Shown: positions 18,655-26,799 of the stretch, piece by piece
Layout: each line of letters starts with the position of its first letter
Position numbering within the stretch: position 1 is the stretch's first letter
NCBI RefSeq assembly: GCF_001881565.1
Contig: NZ_MPDJ01000004.1
Coordinates: 62,001-126,000 of the forward strand
Reading direction: 5' to 3'
Origin: Eisenbergiella tayi
GTDB taxonomy: Bacteria > Bacillota > Clostridia > Lachnospirales > Lachnospiraceae
DNA: 64,000 bases
Made by a program: the position numbers and the translations under genes
Notes under the pieces: model-generated
Database searches by the model: none
The model's input: the letters and a program-made list of their open reading frames with translations, nothing else
Told to the model about the DNA's origin: nothing

Positions 18655-19089
18655 CTATTTCTGTCTGGGATCCCCGTTTCCTTTTTTCTTATTGTCGGCC
18701 AGTTCGGTTTCCAGACGTATGATTTTCTTAGAGCTTTCATTCAAATCACGCTGCAGGCCTTTCAGAGACTTCTCTGAATTTTCCAGCTTGATCTGAGAAG
18801 CAATCAGCTCATGCTTTAAATCATACAGTTCCTTTTCCTTGGCCCGGATATCTTCTTCCAAAAGTGCAATCTGCTTTCTGGCCTTAAAGTAATCATCCGC
18901 AATATTCAGTTGGAGCAGGACATTCTGCCTGTCCACCGGCTGTCTTCGGAAGCTGTCCAGCTTACTGTATTCTGACATTTTGTTATTAATGTAGGAGGCC
19001 ACCTTCTGCAGATATTCCTCACTCTCATAACCGCTCAGAGTAAATACCTTGCCACCTATGATCACTTCTGTATCTGTCTTAACGGCCAT
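18655..19089 (-). CDS. zapA: Cell division protein ZapA
   Basis: ZapA binds FtsZ and bundles its filaments at the division ring. The 144 residues have the ZapA fold at the start (EVIIGGKVFTLSGYESEEYL, YINNKMSEY) and then a long coiled coil (about 70-140, heptads such as LLEEDIRAKEKELYDLKHEL). The coiled coil is longer than in the short ZapA of Bacillus. It precedes the U32, SEDS and PBP genes, which fits a division-linked cluster. Confidence 0.88.
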   Translation of the reverse strand: MAVKTDTEVIIGGKVFTLSGYESEEYLQKVASYINNKMSEYSKLDSFRRQPVDRQNVLLQLNIADDYFKARKQIALLEEDIRAKEKELYDLKHELIASQIKLENSEKSLKGLQRDLNESSKKIIRLETELADNKKKGNGDPRQK

Positions 19090-19157
19090 TCATTTGCTCC
19101 TTCATACAATATCCGGAAATTGTATTTTCATTTTATATAGAATTAATTATAGACAAA

Positions 19158-20153
19158 CTACTCCGGAATTTCAAGCCCTAAATGATGATAGGTCAATTCC
19201 GTCACCACTCTACCCCTCGGAGTCCTGTTAATAAACCCGTTTTTCAGCAGATACGGTTCGATAACCTCTTCGATTGTGCCCGCATCCTCTCCGATGGCCG
19301 CCGCGAGGGTATCCAGCCCCACCGGCCCGCCGCTGAATTTGTAAATGATAGTATCCAGCATGCTGCGATCCACATGATCCAGCCCCATTTTATCCACATC
19401 CAGAAGATCCAGCGCCTGATTCGCCACATCCTTTGTTATAACTCCGTCAAAGCGGACCTGGGCGAAATCCCTCACTCTTTTCAGAAGCCGGTTTGCAAGT
19501 CGGGGCGTTCCCCTGCTTCTTCTGGCCAGCTCCCCGGCCCCGCCCTCATCAATTTCCACATCCAGAATCCTGGCCGAATGAATGACTATTTTCTTCAATT
19601 CATCCACCGTATAAAATTCCAGGCGGTGTATGACCCCGAAACGGTCACGAAGGGGCGCCGTAAGCAGCCCGGCTCTCGTGGTTGCCCCCACAAGCGTGAA
19701 ATGAGGCAGATCGAGACGGATGGAACGGGCGGAAGCGCCCTTCCCGATCATAATATCAATGACATAATCCTCCATGGCGGGATAAAGGACTTCCTCCACC
19801 TGACGGTTCAGACGATGGATTTCATCTACAAACAACAGATCCCCTTCCTGGAGGTTATTCAGGATGGCGGCCATCTCTCCGGGCTTTTCAATTGCCGGGC
19901 CGCTGGTCACTTTCATATTCACACCCATCTCATTGGCTATAATGCCAGCAAGGGTAGTTTTTCCCAGGCCGGGAGGCCCATAAAGCAGGACATGATCCAG
20001 GGCATCGCCCCGTCGTTTTGCCGCCTCTATATAAACCTTCAGGTTCTGTTTCGCCTTTTCCTGACCGATATAATCATCCAGGCTTTGAGGACGCAGGGTC
20101 CCTTCCATCCGGATATCTTCTTCCGTAATATTGGTTTCTATCACTCTTGGCAT
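19158..20153 (-). CDS. ruvB: Holliday junction branch migration ATPase RuvB
   Basis: RuvB is the hexameric motor that drives branch migration with RuvA. The 331 residues have Walker A GPPGLGKTT, Walker B/DEIH in LLFVDEIHRL, sensor I GATTRAGLL, arginine-finger region LRDRFG and the winged helix ending NRTPRGRVVTELTYHHLG. ATG at 20153 (MPRVIETN) follows GGAGG at seven bases. It lies 52 bases after ruvA. No ruvC is nearby, as usual in Firmicutes. Confidence 0.96.
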   Translation of the reverse strand: MPRVIETNITEEDIRMEGTLRPQSLDDYIGQEKAKQNLKVYIEAAKRRGDALDHVLLYGPPGLGKTTLAGIIANEMGVNMKVTSGPAIEKPGEMAAILNNLQEGDLLFVDEIHRLNRQVEEVLYPAMEDYVIDIMIGKGASARSIRLDLPHFTLVGATTRAGLLTAPLRDRFGVIHRLEFYTVDELKKIVIHSARILDVEIDEGGAGELARRSRGTPRLANRLLKRVRDFAQVRFDGVITKDVANQALDLLDVDKMGLDHVDRSMLDTIIYKFSGGPVGLDTLAAAIGEDAGTIEEVIEPYLLKNGFINRTPRGRVVTELTYHHLGLEIPE

Positions 20154-20205
20154 CTGATTCCTCCACACCCTCCCTGGAAGCTGGCATTCCATACTCAGGC
20201 TCTTC

Positions 20206-20811
20206 CTATAAAATATGCTTTAAGGCCGCTTTCAGCAGTTCCCCTACGTCCATACTTTCCGCGTTTTCGACCTTCTTCACGGCACGAAGCGCCTCCGTAG
20301 CAGAATAGCCCAGGGCAGTCAGTGCTTCCACAGCCTCGTTTCTGCTTTCCGTCAGGCCGGAAAGACTTTCCGTATAGGCGGCGCTTTCCTTCGCCACAAA
20401 GGTGTCCTCCAGAGAAACCTTGTCTTTTAAATCAAGAATTACCCTCTGCGCCGTTTTGGCGCCGATTCCGGGAGCCCTGGCAATCGTTTTGGCATCCTGC
20501 GAAAGCACAGCCATACGGATATCATCCGCGCTCAGAACAGACAGGACAGCCAGCCCGCCCTTTGGACCGATACCATTAACTGTGATGAGGAGACGGAACA
20601 TGTCCAGATCATCCTTTGTTAAAAAACCATACAGTTGAAAGGAATCCTCCCTCACGCAGGTGTAGGTATGTATTTTCACTTCCTCTCCCAGACCGGGTAA
20701 AAGACCATGTATACCGGAAGGAATTTTTACATTAAAACCTATGTTGTTTACCTCCAGCACCAGATTATCTTCTGAAATATCGGCGATCCTGCCGATCAAA
20801 TATGCAAACAT
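20206..20811 (-). CDS. ruvA: Holliday junction DNA-binding protein RuvA
   Basis: RuvA holds the four-way junction and loads RuvB. The 201 residues show the OB-fold start MFAYLIGRIADI, two helix-hairpin-helix motifs (TVNGIGPKGGL and RAPGIGAKTAQRV) and the flexible linker leading to domain III (EAVEALTALGYSATEALRAV), which contacts RuvB. Length and order match the family. It is directly upstream of ruvB. Confidence 0.96.
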   Translation of the reverse strand: MFAYLIGRIADISEDNLVLEVNNIGFNVKIPSGIHGLLPGLGEEVKIHTYTCVREDSFQLYGFLTKDDLDMFRLLITVNGIGPKGGLAVLSVLSADDIRMAVLSQDAKTIARAPGIGAKTAQRVILDLKDKVSLEDTFVAKESAAYTESLSGLTESRNEAVEALTALGYSATEALRAVKKVENAESMDVGELLKAALKHIL

Positions 20812-20876
20812 TGCTTCTCCTATCCGCGCAGCCTGACCGCTGCGCCTTCCTGTATTTCTGCGGACAACAGAAATCC

Positions 20877-21371
20877 TTATGCCTTATGCCCGCCGTCCGG
20901 AAGCCGCTCCAGTACCTGTCCTGCAACCAGTCCGAGGCAAAGGCCTGTCACACAGCCGGCCGCCAGCAGATAGGGCAGATAATACACCGTCTGCCTGGTC
21001 TGCACCACCAGCATGGCTACCAGCAGCTGGGCGCAGTTATGGGCGATCCCGCCTGCCGCACTCACTCCTGTCACAGAAAAAAAGGAAAGTTTTTTACAGC
21101 CCGCCATCACAAGAAAGCTGACTGCCGCCCCCGAAAGGCTGTAAAGAATGGCCGAAAAATTACCGAACAGAAAACCGCTGAGAAAAACCCGCGCGGCATT
21201 GACTGTAAGAGCTTCTTTATTTCCGAAACGGTACATGGTAATCAGCACCGCAAGATTGGGCAGGCCCAATTTCATCCCCGGCATGCCGAAGGGCAGAGGG
21301 ATTAAGGTTTCCACATAGCCCAAAATCAGGGCAAAGGCCAGAAGCATACTGAGTAAAGCCGTTTTTTTCAT
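20877..21371 (-). CDS. Gx transporter family membrane protein (Hpre_diP_synt_I type)
   Basis: The 164 residues form about five transmembrane helices with the family's short motifs: FGMPGMKLGLPNLAVL and RVFLSGFLFGNFSAILYSLSG. This family was first linked to heptaprenyl diphosphate synthase component I and resembles ECF-type S components. It is ten bases downstream of a NusG-domain-II protein. The same two families occur together in other Firmicutes, including, from memory, as EetB/EetA in flavin-based extracellular electron transfer loci. No NADH dehydrogenase, flavinylating enzyme or quinone gene is adjacent here, so that role is only a possibility. Confidence 0.78.
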   Translation of the reverse strand: MKKTALLSMLLAFALILGYVETLIPLPFGMPGMKLGLPNLAVLITMYRFGNKEALTVNAARVFLSGFLFGNFSAILYSLSGAAVSFLVMAGCKKLSFFSVTGVSAAGGIAHNCAQLLVAMLVVQTRQTVYYLPYLLAAGCVTGLCLGLVAGQVLERLPDGGHKA

Positions 21372-21380
21372 GATTCATCC

Positions 21381-21779
21381 CTAATTAACCATCGCGTCCG
21401 GTCCGGAAGTATTCTTTTCCGTCCCCTCAATCGTAACCACCAGCTTGTGAGGAAGACATATGATACTGTCTCCGGAATGGCTGATATGCCCCTGTCGGAC
21501 ACACAGACCGTCAGGGCAGTTCGCCTCTTCTATCCATACACTTTCCTCTTCAATGACAAGAAGATTTTCATTTCCTTCTTCATCCCGGAGAAGGAGCCTG
21601 GTATCTTCCTTAAGAGAAAGCCTCTCTTCCTCAACACCATTACGGCTGACTACCACCCAGCCTTCTTCCGTCCTGCCGGCAGTCCGTACGGCTATAATAA
21701 CAGATGCTGCGATCAGCACTCCGGCAATGAGTAAAAAATCCGCTTTCGTGATTATACCATGCCTGAACATATGTTTCAA
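21381..21779 (-). CDS. NusG domain II-containing membrane-anchored protein
   Basis: This is a short protein (132 aa) with one N-terminal transmembrane helix (about 12-32, ADFLLIAGVLIAASVIIAV) and an extracytoplasmic NusG-II beta domain with the family marks ANCPDGLCVRQGHIS and ICLPHKLVVTIEG. I start it at TTG 21779: AGGAGG lies ten bases before it and the TTG overlaps the previous stop codon as TTGA. The ATG at codon 4 is about 19 bases from the ribosome site. It pairs with the downstream Gx transporter. Despite the domain name it has no transcription role that I can see. Confidence 0.8.
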   Translation of the reverse strand: MKHMFRHGIITKADFLLIAGVLIAASVIIAVRTAGRTEEGWVVVSRNGVEEERLSLKEDTRLLLRDEEGNENLLVIEEESVWIEEANCPDGLCVRQGHISHSGDSIICLPHKLVVTIEGTEKNTSGPDAMVN

Positions 21780-22537
21780 GGAAGCGGTTCCTCCTTTCGG
21801 TTCAAACCGATATAATAAGCTGATTTCTCTTCGTCTCCCAGCTGCCTTGCTATGGAGGCACAGTTCTCCCTTAAGAGCCGGGTCCCCTCGGATTCTCCAA
21901 AACATTTCTGGCTTAAAGCGGCGGCTTTTTCATAATAGGAAAGGGCATCCGCATAATCCTTCCTGCGGTAAGAAGCCTCTCCCAGCCCTGACAGCACGGT
22001 GGAATAATGTATATGACGGTTCATTTCTCTTTCCCGATCTGTTTCCTGTACATCCGCCAGCTGTTCATACAGCGGAAGCGCCTGCTTCAGCATGGCCTCC
22101 CCTTCTTCATAATTATCCTGGTTCATAAACAGCAGAGCCATCTGCGTAAAGATATCCGCCCTTACCTCCTCCGTTTCCGGCTTGCTCTCCAGTATTTTCA
22201 GCGCACGGACATAATAGCGGCGGGCCTCTTCCGCCCTCCCGGCCGCCTGGCAGGCAGCCGCCACATTGAGCATCACGGTGGCAAAATGTTCCGTTTCATC
22301 CAGCTGAAGTTCTTCCATCAGCAGCAACAGATCCTCCGACAGATCCAATGCCTTCTTAAACTGCTCTGTTTCCCGGTAAAACCGGAGAAGCTCATTTCCG
22401 GTTCCTATATAAATACCGTAGTTTTCCTCTTCTCGTGCTTCGTCCAGACATCCCGTCAGGAAAGGCTCCACCTCTTCCCATCTCTGTCCGTCTGTCATTT
22501 CCTTCAGTTCTTCGAATATCTTATCGATTGTTCTCAT
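21776..22537 (-). CDS. Tetratricopeptide repeat protein
   Basis: The 253-residue soluble protein is helical throughout, with at least four TPR-like units. The clearest are at about 87-120 (VMLNVAAACQAAGRAEEARR), 127-160 (IFTQMALLFMNQDNYEEGEA) and 172-210 (VLSGLGEASYRRKDYADALS). Such repeats mediate protein binding; no enzymatic domain is visible. It directly follows the coiled-coil membrane gene (no gap) and overlaps the NusG-II gene by four bases, so the group 23203-20877 looks like one operon. The specific partner is unknown. Confidence 0.8.
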   Translation of the reverse strand: MRTIDKIFEELKEMTDGQRWEEVEPFLTGCLDEAREEENYGIYIGTGNELLRFYRETEQFKKALDLSEDLLLLMEELQLDETEHFATVMLNVAAACQAAGRAEEARRYYVRALKILESKPETEEVRADIFTQMALLFMNQDNYEEGEAMLKQALPLYEQLADVQETDREREMNRHIHYSTVLSGLGEASYRRKDYADALSYYEKAAALSQKCFGESEGTRLLRENCASIARQLGDEEKSAYYIGLNRKEEPLP

Positions 22538-23203
22538 CTATTCCTCTTCCTCTGCAACGATCTGCCAGCCAAGACCTGCGTCATAGGCCATACATTTCCA
22601 GATAATTTCTCCGTCTTCATCCGTAAGGGGCTTCTCATCCTCTCCCCTTACAGGCACCTCATATAAAAGATCGATGTAACGATCCCTCTCCGCGTCAACC
22701 GCCCTGGCATAAAAAAGATATTCCACACTGGGCTTGTTGCCCAGGTTCAACGGAAGGAACCATTCTTTTTCATCAGGCGACGGGAAAACAAAGTCCGCCT
22801 CTTCAAGAAGCTCTTCCAAAGAAGTATCGTCTGCCTTTCCTCCTTCAGACAATTCTTCCATATCCGGGGCAAAAGAATCTTCTATTGCTTCCTGCGGTAT
22901 CAGTTCGGGCCGGGCGTAAAGATCCTCACGCAGCGCCTGACAAACCTCATCATCCGCCACAATCACCAGATTCTCCCAGTTGTTTTTAAACTCCTGAAGC
23001 TCCTGATTCTCCTTCTGCAGACTGACATTCAGCTGAGACAGACTCCCTACCGTCTCCTGGGCACTCGTCAGCCTTGTTTCCAGATCCTTTTTTTCACTGC
23101 GCTCCGTATAAATAACAAACGCCTCCACCAGCATCGCTCCCAGCAACACCGCGATAGTAATATAGGTAATTACCTTAGCAAAAACATCTTCTTTAAAACT
23201 CAT
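22538..23203 (-). CDS. Membrane-anchored coiled-coil protein, function unknown
   Basis: The 221-residue protein has one N-terminal transmembrane helix (about 10-35, VITYITIAVLLGAMLVEAFVI), a coiled coil (about 40-75, DLETRLTSAQETVGSLSQLN) and an acidic C-terminal domain with WKCMAYDAGLGWQIV at the end. I do not recognise a family. The ATG at 23203 has AAGGA 11 bases upstream; TTG at 23224 is an alternative. It heads the TPR/NusG-II/Gx operon and faces the giant hairpin at 23341. Confidence 0.65.
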   Translation of the reverse strand: MSFKEDVFAKVITYITIAVLLGAMLVEAFVIYTERSEKKDLETRLTSAQETVGSLSQLNVSLQKENQELQEFKNNWENLVIVADDEVCQALREDLYARPELIPQEAIEDSFAPDMEELSEGGKADDTSLEELLEEADFVFPSPDEKEWFLPLNLGNKPSVEYLFYARAVDAERDRYIDLLYEVPVRGEDEKPLTDEDGEIIWKCMAYDAGLGWQIVAEEEE

Positions 23204-23340
23204 TTCCGCAACAGTCCTTCCCAATTCCGTAATAAATTTCCCATAAACAACATTTCCCTCCTATTTTACACCATCTTGTCCCAAAAGTCATGGAAAAATG
23301 TTTTACGCATGCATCAAAGATATCGTATAGCCATATACAA

Positions 23341-23668
23341 GTGCAGGCAGACAAAGTAAATGCCGCCGTCCGTGCCCCTGCCGCCTTCCCTCACTGCCCG
23401 GTTCCGTCCTCCCGGCTCCCTTGTCCCGGATATGGGCGGCTGCCCTGCAAGGATTCCAGAAAGGGGCGTCATAAGCTCGCCGGTCCTTAGGCTGCGTATT
23501 TTGCAGCCTTAGTACCGTTGCGTGCTTATCCGAGCGGAAGCGTCCCCTTTACGGAACCTTGCAGAGCAGCCGTCCGTATCCGGAACAAGGGGGCCGGGAG
23601 GACGGAACCGGGCAGTGAGGGAAGGCGGCAGGGGCACAGACGGCGGCATTCACTTTTTCTGCCTGCAC
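23341..23668. repeat. Giant inverted repeat 1 (about 130-bp arms)
   Basis: The arm at 23341 to about 23470 is the reverse complement of about 23540-23668 with roughly 90% identity over 130 bp. Differences are mostly transitions. The arms enclose about 70 bases that contain their own small hairpin (GGCTGC GTATTTT GCAGCC). Short reading frames across it are by-products of the repeat. It is more GC-rich than its flanks and lies between two divergent genes, ending 17 bases before the -35 box of the degV promoter. No transposase or target duplication was found. It could be a foldback mobile element or a structured RNA. Confidence 0.9.
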
Positions 23669-23685
23669 CTGCTATGTACCATTCA

Positions 23686-23714
23686 TTGACATAAGTTAAG
23701 AAAACCGTTATAAT
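23686..23714 (+). promoter_or_regulatory. Consensus promoter of the second degV gene
   Basis: TTGACA (23686-23691), a 17-base spacer and TATAAT (23709-23714): a full-consensus sigma-A promoter, about 58 bases before the start codon. Confidence 0.85.
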
Positions 23715-23771
23715 CATAATTGTTTTGAAAATCAAATCATTTGAATGCAGCATACACAGGAGAGGTCTTTT

Positions 23772-24647
23772 ATGCAAAATTATTGTATTACCACCGATTC
23801 CAATTCCGATCTTCCGTCTTCTTATAAGGAAAAATTCGGAACCACTATTATTCCCCAGTATTACGCTTTCGGCGACGAGGTATATGGGGATGAGGAAAAT
23901 ATGCCTCCGGCAGAATTTTATGAGCGTATGAAACAGGGCGAGCTTCCTTCATCCATGGCTAATAATCCTGCAGTTATCAGAGAAAAATTCGAGCAGATCC
24001 TGGAAAAAGGAATGGATATTTTACATATCGCTTTTTCTTCCGCGCTGAGCGGCAGCTATAATAATGTATATGTTACCGCCCAGGAGCTGTGTGAGGAATA
24101 TCCCGGCAGAAAAATCATTGTCCTGGATTCCCTGAACGTATCCCTTGCTGAAACGATCCTTGTAATTAAGGCAAACCACTTTCTGGAGGAGGGAAAAACT
24201 CTGGAAGAAAATGCGGCTTTGCTGGAAGAATATAAAAAACATCTGCATGTGCAGTTTACGGTGGATGATTTGTTCCATTTAAAAAGAGGCGGACGGATAT
24301 CCGGCGCCGTTGCCGCGGTGGGAACCGCATTGAACCTGAAGCCCTTCCTTTATGTGGGAACCAACGGAAACCTGGTGTCTGACGGTACCTCCAGGGGAAG
24401 AAAGAAATCCATCCGCACACTTGCTGAAAGAATGAAAAATACCCTGGGCGACGCTCCCGATAAAACCGTGCCGGTAGGTATTGTTCACGGGAACTGCCCG
24501 GAAGACGCCCGCATGGCGGCTGATTTTGTCACCGAGCTTACGGGGATTACAGATATCATCATCAACGATATCAGCCCCAGCATAGGAACCCATGCCGGCC
24601 CTGGCGCCCTGGGAATCCTTTATTATGGAGAAGAAAAGAAAAACTGA
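23772..24647 (+). CDS. DegV family fatty-acid-binding protein (second copy)
   Basis: This is a second FakB-type protein of 291 residues, probably delivering a different fatty acid to FakA. It begins CITTDSNSDLPSSY and carries FYERMKQGELPSSMANNP, FSSALSGSYNNVYV, LFHLKRGGRISGAVAAVG and the end GTHAGPGALGILYYG. It is clearly divergent from the copy at 4826 (SSMANNP in place of STSQPSP), consistent with separate ligand preferences as known for paired FakB proteins. ATG at 23772 follows AGGAGA. It is monocistronic, with a full-consensus promoter and a strong terminator. Confidence 0.87.
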   Translation: MQNYCITTDSNSDLPSSYKEKFGTTIIPQYYAFGDEVYGDEENMPPAEFYERMKQGELPSSMANNPAVIREKFEQILEKGMDILHIAFSSALSGSYNNVYVTAQELCEEYPGRKIIVLDSLNVSLAETILVIKANHFLEEGKTLEENAALLEEYKKHLHVQFTVDDLFHLKRGGRISGAVAAVGTALNLKPFLYVGTNGNLVSDGTSRGRKKSIRTLAERMKNTLGDAPDKTVPVGIVHGNCPEDARMAADFVTELTGITDIIINDISPSIGTHAGPGALGILYYGEEKKN

Positions 24648-24676
24648 ATGTGCTGTCCTTCTTTTTAATACAGCGA

Positions 24677-24720
24677 GACCGCATGGCTGCCGAATCAACG
24701 CAGCCATGCGGTCTTATTTT
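24677..24720 (+). terminator. Terminator of the second degV gene
   Basis: A perfect 14-bp stem, GACCGCATGGCTGC (24677-24690) with 24700-24713, is followed by TTATTTT. The stem may also help end leuD transcripts arriving from the other side. Confidence 0.85.
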
Positions 24721-24767
24721 AATTCTGTGAAATACGGATCAGCATCTGAGGAACATCGGTGTTACCT

Positions 24768-25259
24768 TCATGCCTTATTATTAATATAATTTACAAGGCC
24801 TTCCGCATCAATGATTTTCTGCATGAACTCAGGAAAAGCCTGCCCCTTAAAGCTGGTTCCTTTTGTGATATCCGTAATAATACCGGAATCAAAATCCACT
24901 TCAACCTCATCTCCCGCTTCAATGGCGCGGGATGCTTCCGGACATTCGATGATAGGAAGCCCTATATTGATGGCATTGCGATAAAAGATACGGGCAAAGG
25001 TTTCCGCAATCACACAGCTTACACCGGCGGCTTTGATGGCAATGGGAGCATGCTCCCTGGAGGATCCACAGCCAAAATTCTTTTCCGCAACGATAATATC
25101 GCCTTTTTTCACTGTCTTAATAAAGTCCTTGTCAATGTCCTCCATGCAGTGCGTGGCAAGTTCCGCGGGATCTGATGAATTCAGATAGCGGGCGGGAATA
25201 ATTACATCTGTATCTACGTTATCACCGTATTTGAAAACGGTTCCTTTTGCATTAATCAT
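24768..25259 (-). CDS. leuD: 3-isopropylmalate dehydratase small subunit
   Basis: LeuD is the swivel-domain subunit of isopropylmalate isomerase in leucine synthesis. The 163 residues show KYGDNVDTDVIIPARYL, the conserved NFGCGSSREHAPIA loop and FYRNAINIGLPIIE. This is the short (archaeal-type) form that matches the 420-aa LeuC upstream. ATG at 25259 follows GAGG; the gap to leuC is 59 bases. leuA and leuB are not in the window. Confidence 0.93.
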   Translation of the reverse strand: MINAKGTVFKYGDNVDTDVIIPARYLNSSDPAELATHCMEDIDKDFIKTVKKGDIIVAEKNFGCGSSREHAPIAIKAAGVSCVIAETFARIFYRNAINIGLPIIECPEASRAIEAGDEVEVDFDSGIITDITKGTSFKGQAFPEFMQKIIDAEGLVNYINNKA

Positions 25260-25318
25260 AAAAAAACCTCACCTTCTGCCCTTCTTCGGCATTTTCGTTC
25301 TGTAAACCGGACCTGCGC

Positions 25319-26581
25319 TCACAGCTGTTCCGGGCTGGAAATCTTTCCTGTTACGGCGCTTGCTGCGGCCACGGCCGGGCTCGCCAGATAGACCTCGGAA
25401 TCCACATGTCCCATGCGTCCTACAAAGTTACGGTTCGTTGTGGACACACACCTCTCTCCGGCGGCGAGAACCCCCATATATCCTCCAAGGCAGGGGCCGC
25501 AGGTAGGTGTGCTGACAATCGCTCCCGCTTCGATAAAAATCTTCAGAAGCCCTTCTTCCATCGCCTGCAGATAAATTGCCTGTGTGGCAGGAATAATGAT
25601 GCAGCGGATGCCCTGTGCCACATGGCGGCCTTTCAGCACCTCGGCAGCACAGCGGAGATCTCCGATACGTCCGTTTGTACAGGAACCGATAACTACCTGA
25701 TCTATTTTTACATCTTCTTTTATTTCATCAATTGTCTTCGCATTTTCAGGAAGATGAGGGAACGCGATTGTGGGACGCAGAGCCCCCAGATCGATCGTAT
25801 ATTCTTCATCATATACCGCATCCTCATCCGCCTCGTAAATGACAGGGGTTTTCATGGAATGCTCCTTCATATAAAGAAGCGCCTGATCATCCACCGGGAA
25901 AATACCGTTCTTGCCGCCGGCCTCAATCGCCATATTGGCAATGGTAAAACGGTCATCCATGGTCAGGCCCGATACTCCTTCGCCCACAAATTCCATGGAT
26001 TTATAAAGAGCGCCGTCAACACCGATTTTTCCGATGATATGCAGAATCACATCCTTGCCGCTCACCCATGGGGAAAGCTTTCCTGTGAGGTTGAACCGGA
26101 TGGCTCCGGGAACCTTAAACCATGCTTTGCCGGTTGCCATTCCTGCCGCCATATCCGTACTTCCCACACCTGTGGAAAAAGCGCCAAGCGCGCCATATGT
26201 ACAGGTATGGGAATCCGCTCCGATCACTACATCCCCGGCTACCACAAGGCCTTTTTCCGGAAGAAGCGCATGCTCGATTCCCATTTCACCCACTTCAAAG
26301 TAATTGGTAATCTGATTGCGGTAAGCAAATTCCCTCACGCATTTGCAGTGCTCTGCGGATTTAATATCCTTGTTGGGGACAAAGTGATCCGGCACCAGGG
26401 CGATTTTATCTTTGTCAAAAACGCCGTCCACTTTCATCTTTTCCATTTCCTTAATCGCAACCGGACTGGTAATATCATTTCCAAGCACCAGATCCAGATC
26501 CGCCTCAATCAGCTGGCCCGCTTCTACTTTTTCCAGGCCTGCATGGGCTGCCAGAATCTTCTGTGTCATTGTCATACCCAT
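25319..26581 (-). CDS. leuC: 3-isopropylmalate dehydratase large subunit
   Basis: LeuC is the [4Fe-4S] subunit that isomerises 2- to 3-isopropylmalate. The 420 residues show the aconitase-family strings GADSHTCTYGALGAFSTGVG, IGSCTNGR and the cluster cysteines in TPTCGPCLGGYMG. Length fits the short LeuC type. ATG at 26581 (MGMTMTQK) follows GGAGG at eight bases; a longer frame would start within the promoter region. Transcription probably depends on the divergent LysR regulator: the -10 box is TACACT with a poor -35, and a dyad is centred near -65. Confidence 0.94.
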   Translation of the reverse strand: MGMTMTQKILAAHAGLEKVEAGQLIEADLDLVLGNDITSPVAIKEMEKMKVDGVFDKDKIALVPDHFVPNKDIKSAEHCKCVREFAYRNQITNYFEVGEMGIEHALLPEKGLVVAGDVVIGADSHTCTYGALGAFSTGVGSTDMAAGMATGKAWFKVPGAIRFNLTGKLSPWVSGKDVILHIIGKIGVDGALYKSMEFVGEGVSGLTMDDRFTIANMAIEAGGKNGIFPVDDQALLYMKEHSMKTPVIYEADEDAVYDEEYTIDLGALRPTIAFPHLPENAKTIDEIKEDVKIDQVVIGSCTNGRIGDLRCAAEVLKGRHVAQGIRCIIIPATQAIYLQAMEEGLLKIFIEAGAIVSTPTCGPCLGGYMGVLAAGERCVSTTNRNFVGRMGHVDSEVYLASPAVAAASAVTGKISSPEQL

Positions 26582-26635
26582 TTTTCTTTCCTCCGTTTCC
26601 ATTGGTTCAGGCCATCCCGGCCTTTCGATGTTAAT

Positions 26636-26704
26636 AGTGTAACATAACACCTGTTATTGGGAAAATACTTTTCTTTCATGTTTACTATAATTTCAAGTTA
26701 TAGT
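26636..26704 (-). promoter_or_regulatory. leuCD promoter with LysR-type operator
   Basis: The dyad ACTATAA-N7-TTATAGT (26684-26704) is centred about 65 bases upstream of the start point expected from the -10 box TACACT (26636-26641, minus strand). The -35 region at 17-base spacing (TTTCCC) is poor, which is typical of activator-dependent promoters. A close copy of the dyad lies before ilvN-ilvC (29522-29542). Confidence 0.6.
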
Positions 26705-26799
26705 ATAATTTTATAAAATGCAATATAGTTATAGAAGACAGGCTTCCGCAGTGTGTATACAGCACCGGATGGAAACGCCGGACGGCAGGAGGATTTCGA

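Noticed and set aside
23290..23777. Short reading frames across the 23.3-kb hairpin on both strands
   Set aside because: They mirror each other because of the inverted repeat, have skewed composition and lack ribosome sites.
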